This document shows, one piece after another, positions 33,906 through 35,929 of a DNA stretch of 35,929 nucleotides; position 1 is the stretch's first letter; each line of letters opens with the position of its first letter. The notes below the pieces were generated by a model. It was given only the letters and a program-made list of their open reading frames with translations, made no database searches and was not told where the DNA came from. Made by a program: the position numbers and the translations under genes. This DNA comes from JAYEHK01 sp034659475 (GTDB lineage Bacteria > Bacillota > Syntrophomonadia > Syntrophomonadales > Syntrophomonadaceae): positions 1-35,929 of the forward strand of contig JAYEHK010000138.1 of the NCBI GenBank assembly GCA_034659475.1, written 5' to 3'.

Positions 33906-34010
33906 GGGATGACACAGGGGGGACGGTCTTGGTGTGTCAAGAAAGGTTTTGCGTTAGTTTAAACAAATCCTTAAAAATGACACACCAAGACCGTCCCCCT
34001 GTGTCATCCC
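33906..34010. repeat. Long inverted repeat of the GGGACGG family between rarA and trxA
   Basis: Arms 33906-33939 and 33978-34010 (34 and 33 nt, one bulged base) surround a 38-nt centre. The outer end GGGATGACACAGGG is preceded by a partial duplicate, TGACACAGGG, that includes the rarA stop. Lying between converging genes, it would fold into a strong hairpin in both transcripts and could end both. Similar GACGG/CCGTC repeats with TGTGTCA ends are scattered in many clostridial genomes; their origin is not known to me. Confidence 0.85.
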
Positions 34011-34019
34011 TTTTGGGGA

Positions 34020-34346
34020 TTAACCTATTACTTCGTCAATTGCTTTTTGCAGCTGTGGTTTGGATTGTGCGCCTATAACCCTCTTTACTTCTTCTCCCTC
34101 GTTGAAGAAAGTAAGGGTTGGAATCCCTCTGATTCCGAATTGGGCTGCCAGACTTTGATTTTCATCCACGTTTACCTTTCCTACTACCAGCTTGCCGTCG
34201 TTTTCTCCTGCCAGTGATTCAACGATTGGACCTACCATTTTACAAGGTGCACACCAGGGAGCCCAAAAATCAATTAAAACCGGTTTATCTGCCTGCAGGA
34301 CTTCCTGTTTAAAATTATCAGCGGTTATCGTTTTTACTTCTACCAT
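34020..34346 (-). CDS. trxA: Thioredoxin
   Basis: A 108-residue thioredoxin with the active site WCAPC (Cys32, Cys35) in FWAPWCAPCKMVGP, the buried Asp26 in VLIDFWA, and cis-Pro in RGIPTLTFF. It reduces protein disulfides in the cytosol. It starts 32 nt after csoR and is probably co-transcribed from the CsoR-controlled promoter, an unusual partner that would tie thiol reduction to copper or sulfur stress. Confidence 0.96.
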   Translation of the reverse strand: MVEVKTITADNFKQEVLQADKPVLIDFWAPWCAPCKMVGPIVESLAGENDGKLVVGKVNVDENQSLAAQFGIRGIPTLTFFNEGEEVKRVIGAQSKPQLQKAIDEVIG

Positions 34347-34378
34347 CGTAATCCCTCCTGAATAAATTTTTTAACGAC

Positions 34379-34645
34379 TTACTTAATCAACCGTTCCATC
34401 ATTTTTACAATCTCATCAAAACGATCTTCATTTTCTGTGGCATTCAACGCTTCAGAGATACAGTCACGCGCATGGTGCTCAAAGACGAGCAACCCAACCT
34501 GACTTACAGCTGATTTTACAGCAGCGATCTGGGTCAGAATCTGATTGCATTCCGCTTCCTCCTCAATCATCCGCTGTATCCCCCGCACCTGTCCCTCTAT
34601 GCGTCGAAGTCTCAATACCAAACTTCTCTGGGTATCGGTCGGCAT
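34379..34645 (-). CDS. csoR: CsoR-type metal-sensing repressor
   Basis: An 88-residue four-helix CsoR/RcnR-family repressor. Residues Cys33, His58 and Cys62 have exactly the C-x24-H-x3-C spacing of the Cu(I) ligands of characterised CsoR, which favours copper over the persulfide sensors that lack the His. LRRIEGQVRGIQRMIEE is the family N-terminal helix. The ATG at 34645 follows AGGAGGG. Its promoter contains a CsoR-type palindrome, so it is probably autoregulated. No copper ATPase or chaperone is next to it in the window. Confidence 0.92.
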   Translation of the reverse strand: MPTDTQRSLVLRLRRIEGQVRGIQRMIEEEAECNQILTQIAAVKSAVSQVGLLVFEHHARDCISEALNATENEDRFDEIVKMMERLIK

Positions 34646-34657
34646 TCCAATCCCTCC

Positions 34658-34712
34658 TATACCCTCAAGGGGTATCTAGATACAGTATAAGAACTCTCCT
34701 CTTCCCTGTCAA
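34658..34712 (-). promoter_or_regulatory. csoR promoter and CsoR operator
   Basis: On the minus strand TTGACA (34707-34712), a 17-nt spacer and TATACT (34684-34689) form a near-consensus promoter. Just downstream ATACCCCTTGAGGGTAT (34659-34675) has inverted ATACCC/GGGTAT arms, like known CsoR operators, and sits between the -10 and the SD. Confidence 0.82.
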
Positions 34713-34747
34713 TGCAAAATCGATATAAGCTCATAACAAAGTTAAAT

Positions 34748-34768
34748 AAAGGAGTGATTTTTATGTAG
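34748..34768 (+). other. SD followed by ATG-TAG, a possible relic of a lost gene
   Basis: AAAGGAGTGATTTTT is followed by ATG and at once TAG. It is divergent from csoR, where a copA or copZ gene often lies. It may be the start region of a deleted gene, a minimal start-stop regulatory element, or chance. Confidence 0.3.
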
Positions 34769-34848
34769 TATAACAATCTTTGTTCTTATTCATACAGATA
34801 TATTATACATCGCATTTGGGCATTTGTTCAAATAGATTTAATTAATTG

Positions 34849-34878
34849 AACAAAAAAAAAAGGGTAAAAACCCTCCTT
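34849..34878 (-). terminator. Terminator of the OpuAC gene
   Basis: On the minus strand AGGGT-TTTT-ACCCT is followed by ten T residues, about 30 nt after the stop of the binding-protein gene. It suggests that this is the last gene of its operon. Confidence 0.8.
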
Positions 34879-34904
34879 TAAAAATGTTGTGTTTTTTGAG
34901 GACC

Positions 34905-35804
34905 TTAATTTTTATATTCTTCAGGTAACCAGCTGTTCACCAGCTCTTCGTTTTCTTGCACCCACTTATGGGCAGCTTCTTTACTGTTCATATCATCTTG
35001 AAGATCCAATAGCATAGCACTCCCAATATCCTTCAAGGTCCATTGGAAATTATCAAAAAGTTCATAGACTTCAGGCATATCGTCCTTAAGCCCTAGCCTT
35101 ACCAACGTATTAATATGCTCTTCCTCGCCTAAAATATTTTTTGGATCTTCCAGCATCTTAAGATCCCATCTTGCAAACATCCAGTGCGGTGCCCATCCTG
35201 TCACTACTGCCCACTCTTTCTTATCGATGGCGTTTTTCAACGCAGCAGCCATCATAGCATCACTGCCTTCCATCAATTCATATTCCAGGTTATAATCCTT
35301 AACCACCCGCTCTGTAATATTCATAATAGCTGAACCAGGATCTATCCCAATAATTTCTGCATTAAACTTATCCTTGTTTTCATTTAGTTCTTCAATAGAA
35401 TTAATTGTCACATAGTTCGGCACAACAAGACCCAATTGGGCACCTTCACAGTTTGGTCCAAGATCTTCGACCTGGCCTTTAACCTTTTCCATTTGATCCG
35501 CATTAGTGTTTGGAAGCCATAAAGTAGTCATTGCATCAGCATCTTTATTGGCTAGGGCTTTATACATAAGCGGAAGAGATACAGCAGTCAATTCCACATC
35601 ATACCCCATTTTATTTTCCAGAATGTCTGCCATAACATGTGAGGATGCTGTTGCACACGCCCATTCTACGTATACTATTTTAACCGTTCCTTTAGCTGCA
35701 TCATCCTGCTCTTCTGCTGCCTGATTCCCACCGCAGCCTATTAAACCTAATGACAAAACCAACAACATGGATACAAGGACCATAATTTTTTTACTTCTTA
35801 ACAT
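34905..35804 (-). CDS. Glycine betaine/quaternary amine ABC transporter substrate-binding lipoprotein (OpuAC type)
   Basis: A 299-residue lipoprotein: basic start, hydrophobic signal and lipobox LIGC with Cys24 as the lipid anchor, followed by the OpuAC fold. Trp49 in YVEWACA, Trp96 in TTLWLPN and Trp residues in VVTGWAPHWMFARWD could form the aromatic cage that holds trimethylammonium groups. The SD is AGGGGA. It is followed by a strong terminator; permease and ATPase genes, if present, lie upstream beyond the window. The 125 nt at the right edge hold no gene I can see. Substrate could be glycine betaine, proline betaine or choline. Confidence 0.9.
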   Translation of the reverse strand: MLRSKKIMVLVSMLLVLSLGLIGCGGNQAAEEQDDAAKGTVKIVYVEWACATASSHVMADILENKMGYDVELTAVSLPLMYKALANKDADAMTTLWLPNTNADQMEKVKGQVEDLGPNCEGAQLGLVVPNYVTINSIEELNENKDKFNAEIIGIDPGSAIMNITERVVKDYNLEYELMEGSDAMMAAALKNAIDKKEWAVVTGWAPHWMFARWDLKMLEDPKNILGEEEHINTLVRLGLKDDMPEVYELFDNFQWTLKDIGSAMLLDLQDDMNSKEAAHKWVQENEELVNSWLPEEYKN

Positions 35805-35929
35805 TGATTCCCCTGCGAAAACCCCTAAAGTTTCTTAGATTAGCAGGATAAATAGCCATGAATGTCGAAGTAATATAGAGATAAACACAGCTATTTAACT
35901 GTAAATCAAAATATAGGCGGTTTTTAAAA

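Overview
The window looks like chromosome from a low-GC, spore-forming member of the Clostridia (Peptococcaceae-like). The basis is an intact sporulation sigma-K with a hydrophobic pro-sequence, a ferredoxin-linked four-subunit 2-oxoacid oxidoreductase, many TTG/GTG starts behind strong Shine-Dalgarno (SD) sequences, and a Bacillus/Clostridium-type block from rarA-mnmA through alaS-ireB-ruvX-yrzB-mltG to a U32 peptidase. I cannot name the species. Almost all genes are on the minus strand. No tRNA, rRNA, CRISPR array or intact transposase gene was seen.

Layout. 1-3000: a GC-rich, possibly group II intron-like edge, the aroK terminator, aroK, a pilin-like pseudopilin, a YqeG phosphatase and galT. 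3000-4960: dispersed repeats, sigK and a small Lys-rich ORF. 4962-13758: a long co-directional run, read 5' to 3' as dpaL, ygeY, sodium symporter, D-aminoacylase-like amidohydrolase, four 2-oxoacid:ferredoxin oxidoreductase subunits and ridA. 13759-15980: its regulatory region and a divergent sigma-54 activator. 16065-18865: MarR, then a truncated metallo-beta-lactamase-fold protein fused out of frame to a GAF-HD-GYP protein behind a 58-nt near-perfect palindrome. 19050-32446: cell-wall, tRNA-modification and alaS-region housekeeping genes. 32585-34675: rarA, trxA and csoR with a recognisable CsoR promoter/operator. 34905-35804: a glycine-betaine-type binding lipoprotein.

The best candidate system is the sigma-54 unit. 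Its activator gene is divergent from dpaL. Between them lie a good -24/-12 promoter reading into dpaL and three copies of TTATCA-N3-TGATAA, 66-172 bp upstream of that promoter. Diaminopropionate ammonia-lyase, the M20 hydrolase YgeY, a Na+ symporter and a D-aminoacylase-like enzyme lacking the usual metal Cys suggest import and stepwise deacylation/deamination of an acylated or D-configured 2,3-diaminopropionate-type compound. RidA and the 2-oxoacid oxidoreductase would deal with the 2-aminoacrylate and 2-oxoacid products. The parts are seen; the pathway is inferred.

A second theme is a family of at least five dispersed intergenic elements. All have the same orientation, and each sits just 3' of a minus-strand gene (sigK, ridA, the PBP gene, the zinc-ribbon gene, mnmA). 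Two of them abut the stop codon. A separate inverted-repeat family built on GGGACGG appears at 31029-31085 and 33906-34010, with a half-site near 3087.
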